Assembly: GCA_033063855.1 (NCBI GenBank)
Contig: CP093831.1
Location: forward strand, 18,600,001 to 18,664,000
DNA length: 64,000 nt
Direction of reading: 5' to 3'
Source: Smittia aterrima
Lineage: Eukaryota; Arthropoda; Insecta; Diptera; Chironomidae
Positions within the stretch are counted from its first letter, which is position 1; every line of letters starts with the position of its first letter. A model generated the notes under the pieces. That model saw only the letters and a list, made by a program, of their open reading frames with translations. It made no database searches and was not told the DNA's origin. Both the position numbers and the translations under genes were made by a program. Of this stretch, positions 23,037 through 34,000 are shown piece by piece.

Positions 23037-24120
23037 ATATGATTCAAGAAATGAAAGATGATGAAAAACCTGAAACTTGAAGATGAAAGGGAATCGACAA
23101 TTGATGCTGAAAAAGTGGAACTTGATGAATTTCCTTTCCAAGTGTTATATCTGCGATGAAGACTTCAATAAGATGTCTCATCTTTCAGCGCATACGCCTC
23201 CAAAGTTCAATTGCCTTCCGATGGTCAAATTTTCCTGCAACGAGATGCTTTCAACAATAAAGGGACTTGAGAATCACAAAGCAAAAAACTATCCCTCGTC
23301 ATATGATCACAATTACAGAATGTTCAAAAAAATTCAGAACTCACGTTTTGAAATTACTTATGAAAGTATCAACCGTGTTCCAGACTGTGATGGTCGGGTG
23401 GTAGTATTCATGTGACTCGTAGAACTCTGCTTTCAATGCAGTAGTTCCGAAGTTCGAATCCCACTCTCGCCAAAGGAATTTCAGTTATTCAAAGAGTTCT
23501 CTCTTGACCGGTTAGAAATGGAAAATGAAACATCCTTGTGGAGTCACGTTCCTTCTCATGTACACCAACTGTTATTGTTGGGACGTCATGAGTGCAGGTA
23601 GAAGCGCGTTGACATAGTTGAGTTGAACTTTGGCGTGGATCCTCGGCAATGTTCCCACTACCACACACTCATGTTTGCACACAGTCTCAATATTGTGATG
23701 TAATATGAGATGGAATCCCGCGCCTTGACAGACGTGGGGATGTTTCAGATATAAACGCTACTTGATTACGGGCTGCAATAATCTGGAAACAGAGGTTGGC
23801 TCCTCGAGATCGTAGCGGTTGTCATAACGGAGTTAGATACAAGAGGCATTTTGCCTACGTTTCTGTGGATCGCAAGATCCCCTTCGCAAAAATACAATAC
23901 AATACAATACAATATGAAAGTATCATTAATCACGAAAGGTTTTGACATTTTTCTGTTAAATTTGTTCAAAGGTGAAACTAATTTACATTCTTCATTGGAT
24001 ATAATATAGTTGAAAGTTCACATGTTGAAACACAGCGCGCTGAACATTCTTGTTCCATTTGCCAACGAACTTTCAAGAAGAAGGCTTACATTATGATAAT
24101 AATGCTCATATGGGTACAAT
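23037..24120 (+). pseudogene. Decayed C2H2 zinc-finger gene, split by a SINE
   Basis: Fragments in different frames resemble a ZNF protein. There is an acidic linker-like piece (KLEDERESTIDAEKVELDE, about 23071-23130), a degenerate finger CYICDEDFNKMSHLSAH (about 23145-23200) lacking its last His, another half-finger FSCNEM...LENH, and after the SINE a finger start HSCSICQRTFKKKAYI (about 24045-24092) that then shifts frame. At least two frameshifts and the SINE insertion rule out an intact product. Exact limits are uncertain. The hAT element inserted 35 bp upstream. Confidence 0.55.
23372..23912 (+). mobile_element. tRNA-derived SINE, about 541 bp
   Basis: A tRNA-like head (about 23385-23475) contains a perfect RNA polymerase III B box, GTTCGAATCCC, at 23452-23462 and an A-box-like stretch around GGTCGGGTGG. 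The 3' end is a short (AATAC)n tail. The element is bounded by a 13-bp target duplication TATGAAAGTATCA at 23359-23371 and 23913-23925, which fixes both ends and shows L1-type target-primed insertion. The body of about 400 bp has no ORF. Confidence 0.85.
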
Positions 24121-25197
24121 TTGCAAAATATATATTAAACCTTCACTTAACTTACTCCTTCTAGTAACAACCACGAGAGAAAAGCAACATGGTAAGAAAG
24201 GAATCCCAAATTATTCGCCAAATCATAGCAAATAAAAATAATTTGATTGCGGATTTTTTTTTAAAGCAAGAAACTTTTTCTTATAAAAAAATTTATCTCA
24301 TTTTCAAATAAAAGCATTTACAGCTGCAAGGAGACTACAAGGAGCAGCAGCAACAGTTGAAAACATGAAAATTTTTGATGCATGTTCCCTTGCTCTCTTT
24401 TTTAACACACATTTATGGCTTGCGGTGATTTGCGACAAAAATATTTTTCTTATTTTCATTTTTATGCTTTAATCGCTTCGGTGCTCATAACGCTTCAGGA
24501 GAGGAGTTTTTATTGTCAAATCTTTTGTTAGCAGCTATAGAAAAGGAATCTTGACTTTTCTCGCATGAAAAAGAAGATCGTATACCGAGAGATTAAGACA
24601 GAACCACCATCGCTTTGCAATTATGCTGGAGATTTCTCAGGAAAAAGAAAGAGATTAACAGCGAGGATTTTCTTGTTGACGCTTAATGAAACGAAACAAT
24701 GTCTAAAAAAGACAAAGTTCGTAAGGAACATTTTTAAACTTTTAAGCTCCTTAATATGGGACTGGTTGTCAATGACGGCGTAGATTTCTTATGACTCATT
24801 GAAGTTGAGATTGAATCCCATTGAAGCGTTTCTTTCTCGTGAAATCCTCATAAAACCTTAAGGATTTAAGCTAAATCATCTCCGTTGATATCCATCGATA
24901 GGGGGTTAACAATATTTCGTGGTTTGTCTGTTCCTAAAGCTGAATGATATATTAGCAGCTCCATCATTCGAGATGATTACGATACGTCTCCCACTTAATG
25001 CGTAAAACTAGAGAGGGTAGAATTTAATTTAAAGAGTATTTTACGACCGAGAAGTTGGATCAAAATCTTTTCGCAAATTGTTTTCTGTTGTGGAATTCTT
25101 TATCCATCTCTGTAATACAAGAGCTCCATGAGATGTACAGCGCCGAAACGATTTGGAGTTTCGAGAGAAATTGTAAACATTACAACATGAAATAGGA
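24121..25197. other. Intergenic DNA, no gene seen
   Basis: No supportable gene. A few words at 24930-25020 (for example CAGCTCCATCA and CCCACTTAATGC) recur at about 26030-26080, so the mosaic repeat described next probably begins here in degraded form. Confidence 0.4.
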
Positions 25198-27000
25198 ATT
25201 CGTCTGCTCTGCATATTGCTGCTATCCAATAAACAACGACGGAAAGAAAAACAAGTAGGACATCAGTTCGAGAACGAACTTACTTTGAGGCTTTTTCTCC
25301 TCTAATCCATAAGTTTAACATCCAAAAACATTGAAATTCCATTTAAAACATATGAAAACTTTTGCAAAATTGGGTGTAAATCATCCAAAAACATTTTAAA
25401 AAAATCTCCTTAATTTTAAAATAGTTTTGCAATTTGTCGTTCAAGTTACTTGAAGATTAAATTTTGGATGCCGGACGTCTCTAGCTCTTTTTAAAACAAT
25501 TCAGATGATTCGATCTTGCAGAAATATTTTCTAGAGATTTAAGTAATTTAAAGCTAATCGTTCGATGATCAAATGAAATTCAGAGAGAATTTAAGCTTGG
25601 GCCTTAAAAAAAATTGTCTTTAACAGAAACTTAGCTTTATTCTCGAAGAGCTTACAATTAAAAACGCAAATCGATTAAAATTTCAACAGAAGAAACAGAA
25701 ATTAGTCACAATTCGTCTGCTCTAAAAGCATCATTGCTGCTATCCAATAAACAACGACGGAAGGATCCCAAATAACAAGTAGGACATCTTACAAGCAAAA
25801 GAATTAAACGGAGCCAGTAACGAAACGAACGACGAAGACCAAAATGACGATAAGGGATGAAATTGTCAATGGCGTATTTCTTAAAGAAATCGTGAAAAAG
25901 TTGAAAGAACTTACTTTGAGGCTTTTTCTTTGTCTAATCCATAAGTTAATAGGAACATAAATACCAAATAAATAAAATGTTGATTATGTCATAACATAAT
26001 TTCTTATTTGTTGTCTGTCACGTGCGTGATAAAGCAGCTCCATCACGAACTTACGATACGCAACCCACTTAATGCAAAACGAAGTCGAACATTGAAATTC
26101 CATTTAAAACATATGAAAACTTTTGCAAAATTGGGTGTAAATCATCCAAAAACATTTTAAAAAAATCGGTCTTAATCGGTTTAAAAAAAAGTTTTGCAAT
26201 CTCTCGTTCAAGTTACTTGTAAATAAAGATTTATTTGGTAGAAACCGGACGTCTCTAGCTGCTTCCGTTTGCAAGAAACATCAATTTCCATGTGGCTTGT
26301 TTGATTACTAACCCAGAAATTTTCCAAATGAATGAAAAATTTTTAGAAGTAATTTTTTTAAATTTCTCGGAACTCAAATATCGTTCGATGATCAAGAAGA
26401 AAAGAAATCAGAGCCAGAATTTAAGCTTTCTGGGCCTTAAAAAAAAATTCTTCATCAACAGAAACTTAGCTTTATTCATGGACTCTTACAATTAAAAACG
26501 CAAATCGAATAAAATTAGAACAAAAAGCAATGGAAAGATTAGTCACAAACATCAGCTTAAAAGATCACGTGACGAACAAAAACTTACGGAAGCGATCCCA
26601 AATAAAAGACGCTCTTGTACAAGCAAAAGAATTAAACGGAGCCAGTAACGAAACGAGCACGACGAAGACCAAAATGACGATGGAAGGGATGAAATTGTTC
26701 GAATTGGCAGTATTTTTTGGTAAAGAAATCGTGAAAAATGGAAAGAAATGGAGATTTCCTTTGTCCAACCATGGACTGAATAGGAACATAAATAAATCAA
26801 ATAAATAAAATTGGTTGATTATGTCATAACATAATTTCACTGATTTGTTCGTCTGTCCACGTGCGTGTCACGAACGGGCTCCATCTACGAACTTACTGAT
26901 TTCACTCGCAACCCGAAGCGAATGGCGAAAACCCGAAGTCGCTAACTGTATTGGCTTTTCCTTCGGAGAAAAAACCTCAAAACATAATCTCGTTACGAAG
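25198..27000. repeat. Tandem mosaic of a dispersed repeat, three partial copies
   Basis: Copy 1 (about 25198-25708), copy 2 (about 25709-26548) and copy 3 (about 26549-27000) share long blocks. 25329-25406 equals 26090-26167. The block starting AACAGAAACTTAGC occurs at 25626 and 26456. The block starting GCAAAAGAATTAAACGGAGC occurs at about 25795 and 26622. Copy 2 reads as a blend of copies 1 and 3 with many 1-4 bp losses. The right end has GAAGTCGC and CCTTCGGAGAAAAAACC, linking it to the mobile repeat at 46952-47500. An ORF in copy 3 (26530-26808, 92 codons) is broken in copy 2 and matches nothing I know. Confidence 0.7.
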
Positions 27001-30000
27001 AGAAATTCAATTGACGTCCCCAGGGCAAAACAAGAAAACTTTTGATTCGATTTCTTCTCGAGATGCTGACGAATTAACTTGAAATGTTGACCGAGCTATA
27101 AAGGAAAGAATTTTTAAAGTCAATTGTCGACTTACTAAGGTTAATTTTTTTGATGGATCGATCTCCCAGATGAAAGAGTCATTTAACAAATCCCATTTCT
27201 TTAATTGTAAGTTTGATAATCTCAAAAATCATATTCATTTTACTTAATGATAATAGATCTTATCAAAGAGAAAAGTAATTGCGATGTGATACTATCGGAT
27301 AATGGTAAATATTCAAAAGATGAATTTGAGGATTATTTGAAGATTCTCTATTATGTAGTGTAAAGTAATGAATTAATTTGAGCCTCGGAAAACCTTCTTT
27401 GTTATCAAAAACATCTTAAATTTATGACGAAGCAAGAACTTCTAACTTTGTACCATTAATCCAATTGAAGTGACTTGAAATAACAGAAGAGGCGAGTTGA
27501 ATATTTCAATGCATCTCAGAACTTTCAACATAGTTGCTCAAGCTGCTTTTGTTCATAAATCAATCATTTAAGCTTGAAACGGCTTGAAGGCTTCTGAGGC
27601 GAGCAAAACTTTTTCAATATGTAGTTAAACTTTTAATTGAATCCTCATAGACTCAAACAACTTTATTGTTGTGAAGAACACAAACACATAAACTTACGTC
27701 ATGCATGAAACTTCAATTAATTTTGAATAACCCAAAGGGATTATTTCGATAACAATTGTCAGTAATCAATCAACATATTTCACGATAAACGATAAAATGC
27801 AATCCCAAAAGAGAAAAGGAAACTTTTAGGAAGTGATTGATAATGTAATTTGTTAAATCCTCCCACATATGTGGGTGAAGAACAAATAGAGAGAAATACT
27901 TCAATCGACGATTGAATAATTCTGTGTAATTCACATTTTAATTGAATGGAATTTAGCTCGAATTTTATTTCGAGTCCTTTAGCGCAACGATGGTCTGAGT
28001 TTCATGATCATTATCGTTTTTATTGTGAAAGGTTTCGTGCTGCTCTTAGATACTTTGCAACATTTTCACCCTCCGCTGTCCGGGAAACACAAAACAACTG
28101 CTTCACGCTCTCGTTTTATTACAGAAGAACTGTTTTCCTTCTCTTGCTTTGTCGAGATTTGCATCGCAGCACAAAATAATCGTTTTAAAACAGACTTAAA
28201 ACGGAATTAATTTTTGACAAAAGAAAATCCTCATGCAAAGTTTTCCCAGAGAAAAGTTTTTAATTCTTGTTAGGCTAAGGGTAGAGAAAGGAAGGAAAAA
28301 TTACATAAGCAATTTTCTTTTATTTTATAATTTGTTGACTCAGTTCATGACTCAATTCAAGACTTTTACATGGAGCAGATCGCTGCGACCAAAGCATCGA
28401 ACAGAAAATTTAATTTAAAAGAAGAACTTAATGAACCATTGCGAAAATCTTCTTGTAATTTGTTTTCTTCTGGAGATTTTCATTGATGGTCGTAGGGGGG
28501 AAGAAGGAGAGATTTCTTCGCTCATCGGATTTTTTTTTTATCTCAGCGTGAACAAAGCAACGTAAGATTGCGCAACAAATTATCGTATTCCAGTCGGATA
28601 GATTAGTTACACTGGTAATAGCAAACGATGCTGATTCTTCCTCAAAGAATTAGAGGTTTTAAAAGAAAATTGAACTGAAATCACAATCGTCTCGCGTTAT
28701 CAACGTAATTCAATCTCAAGAAGGAAAAGTTTTAGAGCGAAAACAAAGAAAACTCTGAAGAGAAACATGAAGAATCCTCGTCGGATTTTCCCCAGATAAC
28801 AAACTTTTGCCGTCGCTCGAGTCGGTCATTCCGTTTCTTAGCATTTAAAACTCTCGTAAAATTTGTTTTCGACTTTTTATTAACGAGTGATAAGGAGACA
28901 AAAAATGCCAAAAATATTTCTCATCTTAAGAAAAAGTTGGCAAGTCTTGGAGAAAAATCTCGTTCCGATAATTATGCTGGATCTTATTGAGTTTAATTGC
29001 GAAAAGTTCCTCATTTTTATTTTACTTTCATGAGTTCACAAACATTTCTCGTCTCATTCAACTTGCTGATAGATACTTAGTCGCCGTGCTATAAAAATAT
29101 CCAAGATGAATAAACTTATGCTCACCATAAAAAGAGAGTGAGAGCGAGTGTATTCTCTTTTAAACCGATTCAACATAAGCCAACATCAAACTCTCCTCAC
29201 TCTTCTCTCTCTCTCAATTAATAATTTTTTTTCTCAAAACGTGTCATGACAATTAAGTGTCGCTAGAAGAAAAAAACAGACTTGTTAGTGATTCGCAGGG
29301 AAATAAATCAATTTCTTCGACTAAACAGAACAAAAAAGAAGGACATGGCACACTCGAATCAGCTGATCAAAAAGAAACAATCAAGACATCCCACGCGAAA
29401 GAGAGAGAAAGGCATTTGATTAATGATGCGCCAAATCAGTGTACAAACAAACAGAACGATTTTATGGCCGTGATTCGAAGTCGTTTTTGGTGGAGAGCAG
29501 ATAAGGATAGATTTGTAAATTACTGCGAAATGGCATGAAAGGGGATGGAATAATTTCAAGACTGCTTGATACGAAAGATTTAAAAATTGAAGAGCTTGAT
29601 CGATTGAAGATTCTTCGATAGAAATAATGACTCAACATTTTTCAACCTGAAATGTCAGACCCTTCGCCAGACAATGTGACAATTTCCTTCGATAATCCCC
29701 TCATGTCAAACGGTTCCAATGATTTATTGTTGCGCTCTCAATTCGCTTCGTTCGTTTTCTTCAATCGCTGCAACGACACGAAATCACAGGTTATTACATG
29801 ATTTAATTACTGTAATTAAAGTGAGACTAAATGAAAACTTAATTATCCAAATACCTCACTGAATTTTCATCACACATATAAAGCAATTAAAGAGTGAATA
29901 TTGTTGCTATGCTTCGTCTTTTGTTTTCCTTACGACACATTAAGCGACACAATGAATGTGTTTTACTTTAATTACTCATCAGATCCAAGCAAATATTTCT

Positions 30001-30149
30001 CATTCAATTCCTCGTCTAACCCTTCCATCTTGTCAGAGAAATCGGTCCTGGCTATGAAGGTTGTGTTGACAAAGCCTTTCCAAATGGAAAGTCTAATTTA
30101 TTAAAAATGCCTTTCTGTCGGATTTTTCACTTAAACATTAAACTCAGAG
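27001..30149. other. Gene-free AT-rich DNA
   Basis: No coding region, RNA gene or clear repeat that I can support. Short GA/CT-rich tracts lie at about 29140-29215. Confidence 0.4.
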
Positions 30150-31240
30150 ATGAATGTCGACAATTTATTATTCTTTTCGTATCATAGCAAGCAGAGGGAG
30201 TTTAATTGAATGGATGAATAACATTAAGAGGTTTTTTTATGAAAAAAATGATGAATGAATAAATTTTCATCATCCATGCACTGATGTAAAATACAAAATA
30301 CCGAAAAATAAATTTGGGGAGGGAAATCTGGGAAACGCTTTGAGTGAGTTGAAAAAAATCATTTTGTTTTCATTTGTTCAGTGGTTGCATGTTGGCTTCA
30401 CAAACATTAAAATTAAAAGTAATTATTGATATGAATAGTTTTATAATTAAAGGAGCTACTGTTCTGGATGGGAAATCATTCTGACTAACCAGCATAACTC
30501 ATAACAAGTATGAATATCCGAAGTGATGGCTGAGAAAATAGAGCTTGCTTTGAGTTAAAACATTTCAATTACCATAACAAATGGATCGTTTATCGAAATA
30601 ACTGGCTTAACACCTTCCACCATTTTACACTCGAAATGGATTGAAAATTTTGTAATTATCGAATGAGTTGAAGAATTTTTTTTTACTCGATTGCTGATTA
30701 ATGGCTTTGCGTTGAACGAATCGACGATGCGCTGCGACTCGAGTCGAGTGTGATCAGCGGAGTAAGAAGCAAAAAGCAAAAGTGTTCGAGGTAGTTGTAT
30801 TAAGAATTACGGAGAGGGTTAAAAGAAACAAAATAAAATGCTTTTTAAACAGATTGCGAGAACTCGTTTTGTGATGAACTTCTCTTACTCGACTCGACTT
30901 GAAGTTCACTCACACAACTTCATGTTCAATGAAATGTTGAACCAGAAAGAAGCATGTGAAGTGAAATTGATTTAAATTATGGGTTTGAGCCGAGACATTC
31001 TGTTAGTTGGGAGAGGAGCAGAAGACGACTCGAAACACTTTTCGTGATGTCGATTAAGAGAATACTTAAATACATGTTTTAGGCTCCTTCGTTGACCACA
31101 GTTCTACACATAACTCGTATTCTCAGGTGTTTAAGGCGCTGCCGCAGGCGGAAATAATCAATTTAACCATGCGGCCTTTGTTATGACTCGAATAAACACT
31201 TTGATGTAACATCTACGATGTGATTTCATTAACAATGATG
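30150..31240. repeat. Paralogous segment A (relative of 43.26-43.93 kb)
   Basis: 30555-31240 aligns with 43260-43930 on the same strand and with 52620-53290 inverted. Flanks are roughly three-quarters identical, but the core at 30826-31100 is nearly unchanged. The leading part (30150-30250, around GAGGGAGTTTAATTGAATGG) is also found at 51845-51945 in the same orientation. Confidence 0.7.
30826..31100. repeat. Highly conserved repeat core, copy A
   Basis: Almost identical to 43487-43775 and to the reverse complement of about 52770-53050. It includes two adjacent short hairpins (TGAAGTT..AACTTCA and GTTCAA..TTGAAC). Identity falls sharply on the left side of the core. Confidence 0.65.
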
Positions 31241-31806
31241 GCGAAGCAACGAGCAAGGCTGAGAAATGTTGATTTAAACGGACTTCAATTATCCTCTAAA
31301 TAATTTTCTGCTGTTTTTACTTCTTATCTTCTGAAATATTTACTGAGCTGCGCCATAAAGCAAAGTATCATGCTTTACTTCCGTTGAACATTATGGAAGC
31401 CTCATAATGAATGTAGCCGGAAATTGTAATTAAATAAAGGGGAAATTCACTACAAGAACAATAAGGTTTTGATCAATTATTCAACTGCGCAATGTTGAGT
31501 TGAACAACAGAAGCCCTCTAATCGTCTCTAATAAAATTCAAGGAGCTTTCGATTTGCATTTAGAATTTTTCGATGACTGAAAACTCGATTACAAATTTGC
31601 ATTCGCGGCATACTCAGCGATTCATTCTAGTCATCGTCGATGTTGCCATCTGGATTTTTAACAAAGGATGCCGATGCGAAGCGAAAGGCATTGTCAAAGA
31701 AATCTGCACGTTCATGCAAAATTTTCATGCACCTGCTCATCATTATCGTGATCTAAAGTTGTAATTTAAAGCTCTTAAGAATCATCATCAGCGAGGAGAT
31801 TATTTG

Positions 31807-31914
31807 ATGAAATTGCTTCTAATCCTTCTAGGCTTCATTATGCTTGTCAATGCTCAAGATAAAGTGCATCAACCAGCAATCCAAAGTGCACTGGAGGCAA
31901 TCTACAAAAGATGA
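31807..31914 (+). CDS. Possible small secreted peptide, 35 aa
   Basis: A 36-codon ORF encodes MKLLLILLGFIMLVNAQ followed by DKVHQPAIQSALEAIYKR. The first part is a textbook signal peptide with likely cleavage after VNA or AQ; the rest is a short amphipathic, basic-ended peptide ending KR. A TATA-like TTTAAAG (about 31764-31770) and an initiator-like TCATCAGC lie 20-30 bp apart just upstream. No family is recognised. A Tc1 relic inserted 75 bp downstream, and no AATAAA precedes it. Chance ORFs with hydrophobic starts occur, so transcript evidence is essential. Confidence 0.3.
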   Translation: MKLLLILLGFIMLVNAQDKVHQPAIQSALEAIYKR

Positions 31915-31989
31915 GCACTCATATCGTATGCAAAGCTCTTCAATATTATTATTCAGAGTTGAATTTTACTTGAGCTCTATTGCTAATTA

Positions 31990-33154
31990 CAGTAGCGCTC
32001 AAAAGTGAGTCAACGGTAATTTTTTTTCACACTTTTTGGAATAACTTTTTAATTAGTTGGTTAATTTTGATTTGGTTTTCGCTGAAATCTTGAATAGTTA
32101 TTGGCAGATTTGAAATATCAACAAAACATTTAATTTTATTCATGACAAGCGTTTATTTAATATTTTAACGAAAAATGGCGAATTCAAAAGTGAGGAAACG
32201 ATACTTAGTTTTGAATTTTAGTGGAGATTTTCGTCTAATTTATGTTCGGAAAAGATATTTATTGCAAAGAAAGTATCAAAACAAAGCAATTTTTTCTTTA
32301 AAAAGACTTCAGGAGTTCCATTTGAATATTTATATGTTAAATATCAATTCTTCATTCCAAAAAAGTCTATGGAGCTATTAAAGTATTATCTCAGAAAAAA
32401 AATTGCTTGGTTTTGATACTTGCTCTCGAAATAAAGTCTTAGTTTCATATGTTCTCTTGTTAGAAAAGGATCCCTAACTGCAAATCTGCCTTGTAAATCT
32501 TTTTCAATCAAACTAATTTAGATAGTTGATGAACTCAGCTCAACGTTGAATGTGTTTTTAATTTGCTGCGATATTTTACGCGCACTTGAAATTGATTTTG
32601 CTTGAGTGACATGACGCCATTTTGGTCGATTCTTGATGTTGTCTTGCGTTTTCGTCCTGATCTCTAAATATTTTTAACAGCTCTATATATTAAATGATTA
32701 CTAGCATTATTATTGACTGTTGTAAAACGAATATTCATCAATTCCGCAATTCGACGATAAGATATTTCTCGAAGAATGAAATCTTTGCTGTACTTCACTT
32801 AATTCATGTTTTTTGGAACTTTAATTAAGGTTTATCAATTTTGTTTTAACTTTAATCACTTCTATTTATCCTATCTTTGTAATAAATATAATTTCCGAAC
32901 ATACATTAGACGAAAATCTCCTCTAAAATTTAAAACTAAGTATCGTTTCCTCACTTTTGAATTCGCCATTTTTCGTTAAAATATTAAATAAACGCTTGTC
33001 ATGAATAAAATTAAATGTTTTGTTGATATTTCAAATCTGCCAATAACTATTCAAGATTTCAGCGAAAACCAAATCAAAATTAACCAACTAATTAAAAAGT
33101 TATTCCAAAAAGTGTGAAAAAAAATTACCGTTGACTCACTTTTGAGCGCTACTG
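31990..33154. mobile_element. Tc1/mariner relic with about 250-bp terminal inverted repeats, 1165 bp
   Basis: Begins CAGTAGCGCTCAAAAGTGAG and ends with its reverse complement, flanked by TA on both sides (31988-31989, 33155-33156). The two ends match for roughly 250 bp with only a few differences, giving a strong snap-back structure. The interior carries the broken N-terminal part of a Tc1-type transposase on the minus strand. TA targets and IS630/Tc1-like helix-turn-helix segments place the family. The near-identity of the ends suggests either fairly recent movement or correction between the ends. Confidence 0.92.
32425..32800 (-). pseudogene. Broken Tc1-type transposase, DNA-binding part only
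   Basis: Minus-strand fragments read REISYRRIAELMNIRFTTVN (first helix-turn-helix), then after a stop RSGRKRKTTSRIDQNGVMS (the GRPRK-type hook and second helix-turn-helix), then in another frame ARKISQQIKNTFNVELSSST and LQGRFAVRDPFLTREHMK. At least one frameshift and two stops interrupt it, and the catalytic DDE/D domain is absent, so it cannot encode an active enzyme. Confidence 0.8.
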
Positions 33155-33479
33155 TATGTTTTCTCTACTATACGAAGAGAATTTTACGCTGCGCATATGT
33201 CAAACTTTCCAACGGCAAAACATTTCTCAAGTTGCTTGAATGAGCTTCTTGAAAACTCTTGAGTTTTTACGTATGGCAAAACTAACTTAACGTTCATTAA
33301 AAACTCGCCCACTCTGGAGCCTCTATTAGACGAATCTTTGGAAGAAAAAGCGATGATTTTTCGTCTGATTAATGATCTTACAAATCAAATCATTCTCAGG
33401 AAAATTTCTGTCATCGACATAAAGCGACGACGAATGAAAAATGATGGAAAGATTTATTTTTTGGCATGAAAATGAGGAA

Positions 33480-34000
33480 CCTGATCTGTTATATCACTTC
33501 CTTCATATCGTCTCTTTGTTGTCTCTTTGGTGCATTGGAGCAGAAAGAGATATTTGAACTTTTATTGATTTCTGATAAAAGTCCACGAAGTTTATAAGCG
33601 AGGGAATGGAAATTAATTGATTTTTCCGGCTCATCATTTTGATTCATTGAATAAGGGCGCGAGCGATACTTAAAGTAATCCATCTTATAGCATTAAATCT
33701 CGCGACATCGTCGTCGTCTCGTTTCAAAAACAACACTCAATTCACGTGCTAAAAAAATTTGTTTATTCGTTCAGCATCACGCTGCTGCTCCAACTGTTTG
33801 AGGAAGATGCTGACGAGAGCGAAACGAGAAGAAACTTGGCAACGAGGATGAGTCGCTGGATTTGTATCTTTTTTTGTTGTGAAATTCGTTTTTGCAGTGG
33901 AAAGAAAATTGAAAAATGATGCAAAATTTCAACCCAGGCAATGATGACACCCCAAGATGAGACTTAAGCGATGACATATTAATCTGTTTGCTGAGGAAGT
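33480..34000. repeat. Paralogous segment (relative of 41.99-42.34 kb and 54.17-54.5 kb)
   Basis: Shares GTAATCCATCTT, TTTGTTTATTCGTT, CAGCATCACGCTGCTG and GTCGCTGGATTTG in order with 42030-42280 on the same strand, and inverted with about 54200-54450. Its order relative to segment A is the reverse of the order in the 39-44 kb arm, so the copies have been shuffled. Confidence 0.65.

Noticed and set aside
23385..23475. Possible true tRNA gene (perfect B box)
   Set aside because: The sequence does not fold into a convincing cloverleaf with a paired acceptor stem, and it is the head of a SINE with a tail and target duplication.
26530..26808. 92-codon ORF in repeat copy 3
   Set aside because: The related copy 2 is riddled with small deletions in this frame, and no domain is seen; it probably belongs to repeat debris.
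29257..29538. 93-codon charged ORF (plus)
   Set aside because: No Met-context, splice or family support; consistent with chance in A-rich DNA.
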